Origin: DATHTS01 sp041940425
GTDB lineage: Bacteria; Acidobacteriota; Blastocatellia; Pyrinomonadales; Pyrinomonadaceae
NCBI GenBank assembly: GCA_041940425.1
Contig: JBGTSF010000016.1
Location: 1-64,000, forward strand
Direction: 5' to 3'
DNA: 64,000 bases
A program made the translations under genes and the position numbers. Below the pieces are notes generated by a model. The model was given only the letters and a program-made list of their open reading frames with translations. It searched no databases and was not told the origin of the DNA. Positions 55,055-62,788 of this stretch are shown here, in pieces (the stretch's first letter is position 1; each line of letters begins with the position of its first letter).

Positions 55055-55954
55055 TTATTTTTTGCAGACTGAAATCTGCAAATCATCGAAACGGTCTTCG
55101 TAATTTTTGGCGTAGGTTTCGATATTGGTCTTTATTTTGCCGAAAACATTGCAGAAGAAAAGTTCTTTGCTGATTTTTTCTTTCAGGAAAAGCAGCGCGT
55201 TGACCTCGCTCCAGTATTCGCGGCTTTCCCAGATTTTCATCGGTGTTCCGCCCATCCGTTCGGCGAGTTCGACGAGTTTTTCATCTTTCGCGTTATGACC
55301 GTTTTTCAGGAATATCGAAATATAGACGGGCGTCAGTTTGTTCCGAAGTTCAAAACTTTCCTTGTCTTCCTTGAACGTCTGATTGACGTGACCGAGCTCG
55401 TGTGCGAGCTTGGTCGCCGCCAGAATATCCCCCTCGATCGAATAGAAAGAACCGCCCGCCGAGAGCGAGTTCATCACCGGATAATAGACCGGATCGGGAA
55501 ATCCTTTTTCGGGTTTGCTTCCCAGAGTAATGGTCGCGCCGACGAAATTTCCGTCTTCGTCCCACAGATAATCGTCGGTTTTCGCGCCCTGTTTTTTATC
55601 GCCGGAAATTTTGACGGTCAGCAGAAAATTTTTATTGTTCGCATAAAAATCCCACTGCGCCCGCCCGAACTCGGTCGAAGTAAATTCGGCTTTCCATTTT
55701 TGAAATCTGTCGCGGTATTTTTTCGGAATTTCCTCTTTGATTCCGGTTTCGGATAAAGTTTTTACGGTGCGTGATGCCGGATAAAAGACCGAAGAATTTT
55801 TGAAACCCCCGAAAATTTGCCGGTCGTCATAGCTGCGGAAATTATATGTATCAGTTACGAAAAAATCGCCGCGATACGCGCCGTAAACTTCTGAAAACGC
55901 AAAACACAAACAAAAAATAAAACCCGTAAGTGAAAAAATCCTTCGCGACATCAT
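55055..55954 (-). CDS. Exported putative metallopeptidase with HELGH motif
   Basis: A 299-residue protein with an N-terminal signal peptide (RRIFSLTGFIFCLCFAFSEV). The only recognisable motif is HExxH in AATKLAHELGHVNQTFKEDK (about residue 185), preceded by GGSFYSIEGDI; this fits a zinc protease active site, and Glu residues further on could be the third ligand. Other segments (DTYNFRSYDDRQIFGGFKNS, DYLWDEDGNFVGATITLG) are unassigned. GGAGG lies about 12 bases before ATG 55954. Immediately upstream of lpxK in the same orientation, perhaps linked to envelope assembly. Confidence 0.72.
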   Translation of the reverse strand: MMSRRIFSLTGFIFCLCFAFSEVYGAYRGDFFVTDTYNFRSYDDRQIFGGFKNSSVFYPASRTVKTLSETGIKEEIPKKYRDRFQKWKAEFTSTEFGRAQWDFYANNKNFLLTVKISGDKKQGAKTDDYLWDEDGNFVGATITLGSKPEKGFPDPVYYPVMNSLSAGGSFYSIEGDILAATKLAHELGHVNQTFKEDKESFELRNKLTPVYISIFLKNGHNAKDEKLVELAERMGGTPMKIWESREYWSEVNALLFLKEKISKELFFCNVFGKIKTNIETYAKNYEDRFDDLQISVCKK

Positions 55955-56054
55955 TCGCTAAAACGCCTCCTGCTTGAAACTAAACAATCTTAAGTTGTTT
56001 GGAATTCTTAAATTATAAGAACTTCGCGTCAAAGTCAAAAATTTCGCCGGAATT

Positions 56055-57140
56055 TTAAGCTTTGGATTTGTTGGTAGTTTGCAGCAGTCTTTCCAATTTT
56101 ATCCGCGCTGAACCGCTGTCAATGCTCTGTTCGGCAAGCCGCGCCGCCTGCATCGGCTGGGCGGCAAGCCCGCCGGCGATGATCGCGGCGGCGGCATTTA
56201 AAACGACCAGTGAGCGCGCTTCGTCGCGGCGTTTGCTTTCCAAAACTTCGCGGATGATCTTCGCGCTCTCGTCCGCCGATTTGGCTTTTAAATGTTTGAT
56301 CTCCGATCTCTGCAAACCGAAATCTTCGGGCGAGATTTTGAATTTTTTGATCTTTCCTTTATTGAGTTCGGCGACGAATGTTTCGCCCGCGAGCGTTACC
56401 TCGTCCAAACCGTCCGCGCCGTGAACGACCCATGCGCGTTCGGTTTTCAAAAGCGCGAGCGATTTAACAATTAAATCAATCAGCGACGGATGCCATACGC
56501 CGACGAGCTGTTTTCCCGGACTCGCCGGATTCGACAAAACGCCGAGCAGATTCAAGCAAGTTCTAAAACCTAAATTTCGCCGGACATCGCCGACGAGCCT
56601 GAGATCGGGATGAAATTTCGGCGCGAACATAAAGCAAACTCCCGCGCCGCTCAAGGATGCTTGCGCGGCGGTCGGTTCGGCGGAAATATTCACGCCGAGT
56701 TTGGCGAGCGCGTCCGCGCTTCCGGTTCGACTCAATCCGGCGCGCGAAGTCTGCTTTGCCACCGTCAAACCCGCACCGGCGGCAACCAGAGCGGCGGCGG
56801 TCGAAACATTAAAGGTTTTCGCCTCGCTCGCGCCCGTCCCCGATACTTCGATCAGATTTTTCTGTCTTGATTTTATCTTGAACGCTTTTTCGCGCATCAC
56901 CCGCGCCATTCCCGCGAGTTCTTCCGGCGTTTCGCCTTTTGCCGTCAGAGCCGAAAGCGCGCCCGCGATCTGCGCCGGATTCGCGTTCGCGTCGGTCAAA
57001 GCGCGGAAAAATTCCGACGCTTCATCCATTTTTAAATTCTCGCCGCGAATCAAGCGGACGAGAAAAGGAAAAAGCGGCGTGTCGGCTTTCGGATTCGTGG
57101 CGAAAGTCGGCGCGTTCATTAACCAATCGGTTTTCGGCAT
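56055..57140 (-). CDS. trpD: Anthranilate phosphoribosyltransferase-like protein with altered PRPP motifs
   Basis: A 361-residue TrpD-fold protein. The N-terminal helical part ends with ALLSALTAKGET-like SALTAKGETPEELAGM. The core shows VSGTGASEAKTFNVSTAAAL where ordinary TrpD has GTGGDG, and AKQTSRAGLSRTGSADALAK where it has KHGNR; later NLLGVLSNPASPGKQLVGVW and the metal motif HGADGLDEVTLAG are kept. It should transfer phosphoribosyl from PRPP to anthranilate in tryptophan synthesis, but the changed Gly/Asp and His/Asn positions make a different or weakened activity possible. Directly downstream of trpG, with an inverted repeat between. Confidence 0.8.
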   Translation of the reverse strand: MPKTDWLMNAPTFATNPKADTPLFPFLVRLIRGENLKMDEASEFFRALTDANANPAQIAGALSALTAKGETPEELAGMARVMREKAFKIKSRQKNLIEVSGTGASEAKTFNVSTAAALVAAGAGLTVAKQTSRAGLSRTGSADALAKLGVNISAEPTAAQASLSGAGVCFMFAPKFHPDLRLVGDVRRNLGFRTCLNLLGVLSNPASPGKQLVGVWHPSLIDLIVKSLALLKTERAWVVHGADGLDEVTLAGETFVAELNKGKIKKFKISPEDFGLQRSEIKHLKAKSADESAKIIREVLESKRRDEARSLVVLNAAAAIIAGGLAAQPMQAARLAEQSIDSGSARIKLERLLQTTNKSKA

Positions 57141-57183
57141 AAGCTGGATTATAAAAGATTTGCCAAGTTTATTGAAATTCAAT

Positions 57184-57293
57184 TTTTTGCCCGCGAATTA
57201 CACGAATAAACACGAATAATTAAAAATTTTGAACAATGATCTTTAAAACAAATTCTGATTTGTGAAGATTCGTTTAATTCGTGGGCAAAAATT
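57184..57293. repeat. Inverted repeat of ACACGAAT type
   Basis: TTTTGCCCGCGAATTACACG with AATAAACACGAAT on the left faces ATTCGTTTAATTCGTGGGCA on the right (two mismatches) around a ~55-nt loop, in the gap between trpG and trpD. Same design as the ACACAGAT elements but with a different word. Confidence 0.82.
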
Positions 57294-57336
57294 CTTAAAC
57301 CGGAAAAGTGAAGGAGATTTTCGCAGAGAAATTATC

Positions 57337-57903
57337 TCAAATTTCGAGAAAATTCCGCAAGAGTTTTTTGCCTTCGGGCGTGAGAATGGATTCGGGATGA
57401 AACTGCACGCCTTCGATCTTGAGATTTTTATGACGCAAGCCCATAACTAAGCCGTCGGCTGATTCGGCGGAAATTTCCAGACATTCGGGCAGAGAATCGC
57501 GCTCGACGATCAAGGAATGATAACGTCCGGCTTCAAAATTTTGCGGCAAATCCTTAAAAAGAGTTTTCCCGTCGTGAATAATTTCAACCGGCTTTCCGTG
57601 AACCGGCAGAGGTGCGCGAATAACCCGCCCGCCGAAAATCTGACCGATCGCCTGATGACCGAGACACACGCCCAAGACAGGAATTTGCTCGCTGAATTTC
57701 TTTAAAACTTCCAGAGAAACGCCCGCATCGTCCGGCGTTCCCGGTCCGGGCGAAATCAAAATTTTGTCGGGTTTTATTTCATTTTCGATTTCTTCAAGCG
57801 TAATTTCATCATTCCGAAAAACACGCATCTCCGCGCCAAGTTCGCCCAGGTATTGCACGAGGTTGTAAGTAAAAGAATCGTAATTGTCTATGACGAGAAG
57901 CAT
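57337..57903 (-). CDS. trpG: Anthranilate/aminodeoxychorismate synthase glutamine amidotransferase subunit
   Basis: A 188-residue class I glutamine amidotransferase starting LLVIDNYDSFTYNLVQYLGE. Oxyanion/catalytic elements: ISPGPGTPDDAGVS, catalytic Cys in LGVCLGHQAIGQIFGG, and the His/Glu pair in EGVQFHPESILT. It supplies ammonia from glutamine to TrpE (or PabB). ATG 57903 is used; the longer frame (MNRKNRFTIYDSRFTI) is encoded by the adjacent repeat. With trpD next, the tryptophan role is favoured; no trpE is in the window. Confidence 0.92.
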   Translation of the reverse strand: MLLVIDNYDSFTYNLVQYLGELGAEMRVFRNDEITLEEIENEIKPDKILISPGPGTPDDAGVSLEVLKKFSEQIPVLGVCLGHQAIGQIFGGRVIRAPLPVHGKPVEIIHDGKTLFKDLPQNFEAGRYHSLIVERDSLPECLEISAESADGLVMGLRHKNLKIEGVQFHPESILTPEGKKLLRNFLEI

Positions 57904-57904
57904 A

Positions 57905-57980
57905 AGAATCGTAAATCGTGAATCGTAAATCGTAAATCGGTTTTTTCTATTCACGATTCACGATTCACGATTCACGACTC
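57905..57980. repeat. Heptanucleotide hairpin AATCGTA/AATCGTG
   Basis: Five AATCGTA/AATCGTG units (57907-57940) face inverted TCACGAT units (57951-57977) around a TTTTTTCTA loop, between the SpoIID-domain gene and trpG. Confidence 0.9.
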
Positions 57981-60348
57981 AATAAGCCTTTGTTAAATCA
58001 ATTCCGGTGTAATAATGCTTCAAAATCGCTTCGTATTTCAAACCCATTTTTGCCAGACCGTAAGCACCGTATTGACACATTCCAACGCCGTGTCCCCAGC
58101 CGCGTCCCGTAAAGGAATATGAAACGACGCGACCGTTTGCGCCGTAGCGTTTGTCCATAAAAAATAGCTGTTCTCTGAGGCGCAGAGCCGAACGGATCTT
58201 TCCGCCTTTGAGCGATTTTACGCCGTTCGTGCCGATGATTTCTAATTCGATCGGTCGGCGCGAATAGCCTTTTTGTTTGATATTGACATCAATCAAAGTT
58301 CCGATGCCGCGAACGTAGCGCGACAGGCGCGACTGAACGGCGGACGCGGAAAGATTCGCATTCCACATCGTAAACGGCGACATTTTTTCGGCGACGGTCG
58401 GCTCGTTCGTCGGCGCGATTTCGAGATAAAAAACCGCGCCGCTCGCGTCCGTCTGATAGCGCACATTTTCGCCGCCGATCAGAGCGGTTTCTTTCATCTG
58501 GTAAAAATCTTTGCCGAATTGCCGGAACAGAAAAACGTCAGGACGAACGATCAAAGTCCGCGAGCTTCTGCCGGATTTTAAAGTTAATTTTCCGTCATCT
58601 GAGGGTTGCGCCGTTCCGCTCTGCAAAATGGGCGACCATTTTTTCTTTTCGTAAATTTGATTGATTAATTTTAGAAAACGCGCCCGCGTCAGCGGTTTAT
58701 TCGGCTTCATCGTCAGATCGGGATAGATCGAAAGCCAGCCGTCGCGCATTAAGATGGCAAGGTCGGCGCGGCGTTCTTTCGGGATTTCCGCCGCGTCCGC
58801 GAATGAAAGATGATAATTGATGTCGGATTCGGACAAAAGCGTGTCGGCGTAATTAGGTTCATAAATCCAGCTTGCAAGGAGTTTTGACAATTCGATCGGT
58901 TTCGCCGTGTCTTTCGTTACGTTCGGATAAGTTTTCCCGAAACGCCCTGCCAGATTGTTCAGCCAGTTTGAAATTTCGTTCGTGTTCGGTTCGCTTTCAA
59001 ACCATTCGTCAGTCAATTGCGCAGACGAAAGGTAAAAGTTGTTGACGGCTAATTGCGACATCAATCTGACCAATTCAATATTTTCGTCTTTTTCGATCTT
59101 TGCCGGAAGACGCGAAGTTTTTATCAGAAAAGGCTCGAAATGTTTGCGACCTTCGAGCGAGCATTCCACGCCGCGCAGGTAAGGTTCGTTAAACTCGAAA
59201 ATGTTTTCCGAATTTTCCGTCCGACCGCCGCAGGTCGAAGTGTAAAGCGCGTTGATCGGTTTGCCGTTATGCGTGGCGACGATGCCTTTAGTTTCCAGAA
59301 CGGCTTGCGTTCCCATCCGCGATTCTACCGAAACGCCTTTGTAAACCTGCGACCAGACGGTCGGCAGCATATCGAAACCCTGCGATGCGTAACCGTTAAT
59401 ATTCGCCACGGCGTAAGTCCGCGCGGCGACCGCCTGCGCCTTTTGCGCTTCTAATTGCGGCAAGCTGAGTTCAGCCGGAACAACGCCGAGCAGATAATCT
59501 TCCATCGGCACGACATTGACGACCGTCAGAGTTCCTTTGGAATTAACGAAAACCTCGATCTTCCCGCGATACGATTTGCCGTTTAATTTGACAGGTGTGG
59601 AGCGGTCGTTGAACGAACCGAACGCGACCGGTTTTAATGAAGAAAATTTTGCCGCTTCGCCCGCGCCGCTGACAATTACTTCGCGCAGATTCGCATTGAC
59701 ATTGACATCATTGGTTGAAGCGACAGAAGCGGTCGCCGCAACATTATTCGGATTTGAATCCACGACACGCGGGCGATTATTTACGCCCAAGCTCCTGACA
59801 TCGGATTTCGGATTTCGCGCGATCTGATTTGAAAGCCGGACGGCTTCTTCCGACGGCTGCGTGATTTTTTCCGTAACGATTGTTACGTCCGTCACGCCTT
59901 TTTCATCGAGCTTTGCTTTAAATTCGTCCGCTTCTTCGATGGATTCGCGCGCGTCGCCGATGCGGATTTTCCATGTGTTGGTCGCCGTGTCGAGTTGGAA
60001 AGTGGTTTTTTCACCCGTCGTTTCTCTAATGTCTTTGGCGATATTCGCGGCGACTTCCGCCGATTCGAGATTCTGAATTTCAAAATTGTAAACCTCGATC
60101 TCCGGCGGACGATACGAACGCGCCGAAACCGTTATTTTATTTGTCGCCAAAAATCTGTTTTGCTCATCGGGACTCGCGGCGATAAGCTGCGTATCGGTCG
60201 TCGTGATCGAAACGTAACGCGCGTTCGTCGCCAAACCGATGCGGATCAGAGGCTCTCGCGTCAGTTGAACAAATCCGGTTTCGGCATTTAATTGAGTGGT
60301 CAGAAAAATCGTCAAAAGCGTGTAGAAAACAAAGCGGCACAAATTCAT
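57979..60348 (-). CDS. SpoIID/LytB-domain protein with SPOR-like and SLH-like regions
   Basis: A 789-residue exported protein with signal peptide MNLCRFVFYTLLTIFLTTQL. Residues about 85-165 form a SPOR-like domain (EVAANIAKDIRETTGEKTTF). The SpoIID domain begins near 270 (VVPMEDYLLGVVPAELSLPQ, KAQAVAARTYAVANINGYAS) and ends with SFTGRGWGHGVGMCQYGAYG. An SLH-like insert lies about 520-600 (LSFADAAEIPKERRADLAIL, PNKPLTRARFLKLINQIYE). SpoIID enzymes are lytic transglycosylases acting on denuded peptidoglycan, which matches the SPOR domain's affinity for such glycan. Confidence 0.88.
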   Translation of the reverse strand: MNLCRFVFYTLLTIFLTTQLNAETGFVQLTREPLIRIGLATNARYVSITTTDTQLIAASPDEQNRFLATNKITVSARSYRPPEIEVYNFEIQNLESAEVAANIAKDIRETTGEKTTFQLDTATNTWKIRIGDARESIEEADEFKAKLDEKGVTDVTIVTEKITQPSEEAVRLSNQIARNPKSDVRSLGVNNRPRVVDSNPNNVAATASVASTNDVNVNANLREVIVSGAGEAAKFSSLKPVAFGSFNDRSTPVKLNGKSYRGKIEVFVNSKGTLTVVNVVPMEDYLLGVVPAELSLPQLEAQKAQAVAARTYAVANINGYASQGFDMLPTVWSQVYKGVSVESRMGTQAVLETKGIVATHNGKPINALYTSTCGGRTENSENIFEFNEPYLRGVECSLEGRKHFEPFLIKTSRLPAKIEKDENIELVRLMSQLAVNNFYLSSAQLTDEWFESEPNTNEISNWLNNLAGRFGKTYPNVTKDTAKPIELSKLLASWIYEPNYADTLLSESDINYHLSFADAAEIPKERRADLAILMRDGWLSIYPDLTMKPNKPLTRARFLKLINQIYEKKKWSPILQSGTAQPSDDGKLTLKSGRSSRTLIVRPDVFLFRQFGKDFYQMKETALIGGENVRYQTDASGAVFYLEIAPTNEPTVAEKMSPFTMWNANLSASAVQSRLSRYVRGIGTLIDVNIKQKGYSRRPIELEIIGTNGVKSLKGGKIRSALRLREQLFFMDKRYGANGRVVSYSFTGRGWGHGVGMCQYGAYGLAKMGLKYEAILKHYYTGIDLTKAY

Positions 60349-60391
60349 AACTTTTATGATAAAAAAAAATCGCTGAAATGGCTACATTTTT

Positions 60392-60493
60392 AGCTTAAAA
60401 AATTAACAGGGATGAACAGGATTTACTGGATAAATTAAAAAGATCGGCATTAGCATTTTTCTTATCTCGTCCATCCCTGTAAATTTTTTTTTG
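60392..60493. repeat. Inverted repeat of CAGGGATGAACAGGAT type
   Basis: TTAACAGGGATGAACAGGAT on the left faces GTCCATCCCTGTAAATTTTT on the right around a ~45-nt loop, in the gap between divergent genes. Same general design as the ACACAGAT and ACACGAAT elements. Confidence 0.7.
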
Positions 60494-60553
60494 TAAAATG
60501 TTTGCGCTTTCTCGGTTCAAAAAGCGATACTGAAAATAAACAGGAGAAATTTT

Positions 60554-61417
60554 ATGCAGAAACAGATCGAACAAGCGGTGGCGGAATATACTTCCGAAAA
60601 ACTCGACCGGCGCGGATTTCTTTCGCGTCTCGTCGCCCTGACCGGAACTTACGCGGCGGCGCATCTTTTGCTCGAACAGACGGGACTGGCGCAGACGGTT
60701 TTGTCCGACAAGGAATCGAAAAAAGCGAATGTCGAATCCGGCGCGGTCGAATACAAAAACGGCGATGTGAAACTTTCGGGCTATCTGAGCAAGCCTCTGA
60801 AAAAAGGAAAATATCCGGCGATTCTCGTCATTCACGAAAATCGCGGACTTAACGAACACACGCGCGATGTCGCCCGCCGTTTTGCCGCCGCAGGTTTTGT
60901 CGCGCTCGCTTCGGACGCGCTTTCGCGCAAAGGCGGAACGGCTTCGTTTGAAACACCGGAAAAAGCGCGTGAAGCTTTTTCCTCTTTGAATATGACGGAA
61001 GTGATGAGCGATCTGAATGCGGGTTTGAATTTCTTGAATTCGCACAAAAATGTCAAAAAAGGACAGCTCGCGTCAATCGGTTTCTGCTGGGGCGGAGCGC
61101 GTTCGTTCAAACTGGCGACCGAGCAGAACGATCTGAAAGCCGCAGTCGTTTTTTACGGAACCGCGCCTTCGGAAGAAGAATTAGCGAAAGTTCATGTTCC
61201 CGTCCTCGGCATCTACGGCTCGGAAGACGAACGCATCACATCGAAAGTGCCGGAAGTCGCCGCCGCGATGAAAAAATATAAGAAGGAATACGAATACAAA
61301 ATCTACGAGGGCGCGCAACACGCTTTTTTCAACGACACGGGCAACCGCTACGACGCGGAAGCCGCAAAAGACGCCTGGGCGCGGACGCTCGCGTTTTTGA
61401 AAAAGAATGTGAAGTAG
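60554..61417 (+). CDS. Dienelactone hydrolase family protein with Tat-like signal
   Basis: A 287-residue protein; GGAG at about 60542 precedes ATG 60554. The N-terminus contains LDRRGFLSRLVALTGTYAAA, a twin-arginine-type signal. The alpha/beta hydrolase domain (about 60-285) has AILVIHENRGLNEHTRDVAR, nucleophile Cys in SIGFCWGGARSF, Asp in GIYGSEDERIT and His in GAQHAFFND, the Cys-Asp-His triad of dienelactone hydrolases, which open lactone rings in aromatic degradation. Exported forms of this family are common in Acidobacteria, but substrates are mostly unknown. Confidence 0.9.
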   Translation: MQKQIEQAVAEYTSEKLDRRGFLSRLVALTGTYAAAHLLLEQTGLAQTVLSDKESKKANVESGAVEYKNGDVKLSGYLSKPLKKGKYPAILVIHENRGLNEHTRDVARRFAAAGFVALASDALSRKGGTASFETPEKAREAFSSLNMTEVMSDLNAGLNFLNSHKNVKKGQLASIGFCWGGARSFKLATEQNDLKAAVVFYGTAPSEEELAKVHVPVLGIYGSEDERITSKVPEVAAAMKKYKKEYEYKIYEGAQHAFFNDTGNRYDAEAAKDAWARTLAFLKKNVK

Positions 61418-61467
61418 TTTTGTGATTTAGAGATATTTTTCAAAGTTTGAAATTTTTCACTTTCCAT

Positions 61468-61518
61468 AAACGGCTCGGTAAAATCAACATTCACAAAAAA
61501 TTTTATCGAGCCGTTTTT
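61468..61518. terminator. Bidirectional rho-independent terminator
   Basis: A 17-position stem AAACGGCTCGGTAAAAT (61468-61484) / ATTTTATCGAGCCGTTT (61500-61516), one mismatch, is followed by TTAT; between convergent genes. Confidence 0.85.
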
Positions 61519-61538
61519 ATGAAGATTTTACCTATAGC

Positions 61539-61871
61539 TTAAGACTTCAGCATTTTCCAGATTTCAGCATCAATTTTTTCCAAATCTTCGCTCGACAGTT
61601 TTCCGATTTTCTTAATAATCCGATTTTTATCAATCGCCCGCATCTGAAAAATCATCACGATTGAGGTTTGAGTCAAACCGTTTTCATTCGTCGGTTTGAC
61701 TTCGACGGAAAATGCGAAACGTGAAGCATTAAGATTTGAAGTTACGGGCGCGACCATTAACATCGGCTCGCCCGCTAGATCGGTTTGCACGGCAACCGCC
61801 GGACGGCGACCGCTTTGTTCGCGTCCCGCGCTGGTCGGCAAACTCACAAGTAAAACATCGCCGCGAGCCAT
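61539..61871 (-). CDS. MazF/PemK-type endoribonuclease toxin (intact)
   Basis: A 110-residue toxin: ARGDVLLVSLPTSAGREQSG, RRPAVAVQTDLAGEPMLMVA, PVTSNLNASRFAFSVEV and NGLTQTSIVMIFQMRAIDKN are typical MazF/PemK segments (RNA-binding Arg in RRPA, catalytic Thr/Ser in PVTS). It cleaves mRNA at short sites when unneutralised. ATG 61871 overlaps the antitoxin stop by one base (TGATG). Full length, unlike the MazF remnant at 51700. Confidence 0.92.
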   Translation of the reverse strand: MARGDVLLVSLPTSAGREQSGRRPAVAVQTDLAGEPMLMVAPVTSNLNASRFAFSVEVKPTNENGLTQTSIVMIFQMRAIDKNRIIKKIGKLSSEDLEKIDAEIWKMLKS

Positions 61872-62074
61872 CAAGATTTTTCCTCTAAATCTTTCTCGAA
61901 TTTCAGAAAATCTTCATCGCTTGCCGCGTCCCACTGCGCGATTTCCGCCTGCAAATCTTCGTCGCTGTCGGTTTCGATTATGATACGAACGCGCTCGTGT
62001 TCCTTGATCGTGTCGGGAACGCTTGAAACTGGTTTGAAAATTCCGTTTTCGTAGATTGCTTCGAGTGTTGTCAT
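61871..62074 (-). CDS. AF2212/DUF104-like antitoxin
   Basis: A 67-residue protein starting MTTLEAIYENGIFKPVSSV, the beta-start of the AF2212-like (DUF104) antitoxins, followed by an acidic tail (TDSDEDLQAEIAQWDAASDE) that would wrap the toxin. First gene of the pair, coupled to the toxin by a one-base overlap. It likely represses its own promoter together with the toxin, as is usual for such pairs (known of the family). Confidence 0.87.
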   Translation of the reverse strand: MTTLEAIYENGIFKPVSSVPDTIKEHERVRIIIETDSDEDLQAEIAQWDAASDEDFLKFEKDLEEKS

Positions 62075-62126
62075 AGCAAGAATTTTATCATTAAAGATGA
62101 TTGTCTGATACTTTTATATACAAAAA

Positions 62127-62783
62127 TTAAAGTTCATTATTAAAGAGTCTTTTGATAATTGAAATACGTTCTTCAATTCTTGGAACATCAACATTGATTG
62201 TTTCATTGGGTAGTGAACGAAGATAATCTGAAACTGAAAAAACAAAAGCTCGTTCAAAATGACTTTTAGTTTTGACTTCAAAAAAGGGTTCACTTTTACC
62301 TGTAGGATGAATCACAAACCAATAAACTATTAGCGGTTTGACAATGCAATTTTCAATTGGAGAACGCATAACTGACAAGACTTTGTTAACTTTTGCATCA
62401 CGGAATTTACCATTCTCTTCGTCCCATTGTTCAGCCCACCTAGTAATCTTTGCGTTTTGTATTTGCTCATCTGTCGCATCAAGCGGTAAATGTTTACCTC
62501 CAATAGAATGTGCCGACCAGTTTTTTACTTCAACTTGGAAAAGCCAGTTCTTATCGCTACTCTTGACAAACAACCACTTATCTAACCATTTTCCTTTTTT
62601 CATTCCTTCTGTACAAGATTCATTGCGGACAGTAACTAATAATCCTGTTGAATGTAAATAATGACAAAGAACAGCTATTGCAAAATCTTCCCCAATTAGT
62701 CCTGTAATAGCAGAAACGTGTTTGGCATTTTCAGGGTTTACCTCATCATAAAATCTCAATATTTCTTTTATATTTAACTCCAT
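62127..62783 (-). CDS. Putative PD-(D/E)XK nuclease-like protein, AT-rich
   Basis: A 218-residue protein (ATG 62783, 5 bp after the kmo stop). A restriction-fold core is suggested by GLIGEDFAIAVLCHYLHST (helix with Glu), LDKWLFVKSSDKNWLFQVEV and the EVKNW motif, i.e. Asp ... Glu-x-Lys. Later segments (IVKPLIVYWFVIHPTGKSEP, HFERAFVFSVSDYLRSL) complete an alpha/beta fold. No methyltransferase partner is nearby. Codon use is strikingly AT-rich compared with kmo and the toxin pair, so probably acquired horizontally. Confidence 0.62.
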   Translation of the reverse strand: MELNIKEILRFYDEVNPENAKHVSAITGLIGEDFAIAVLCHYLHSTGLLVTVRNESCTEGMKKGKWLDKWLFVKSSDKNWLFQVEVKNWSAHSIGGKHLPLDATDEQIQNAKITRWAEQWDEENGKFRDAKVNKVLSVMRSPIENCIVKPLIVYWFVIHPTGKSEPFFEVKTKSHFERAFVFSVSDYLRSLPNETINVDVPRIEERISIIKRLFNNEL

Positions 62784-62788
62784 AATCT

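Noticed and set aside
57904..57954. 17-residue N-terminal extension of TrpG
   Set aside because: It is encoded by the AATCGTA hairpin; family proteins start at LLVIDNYDSFTYN.
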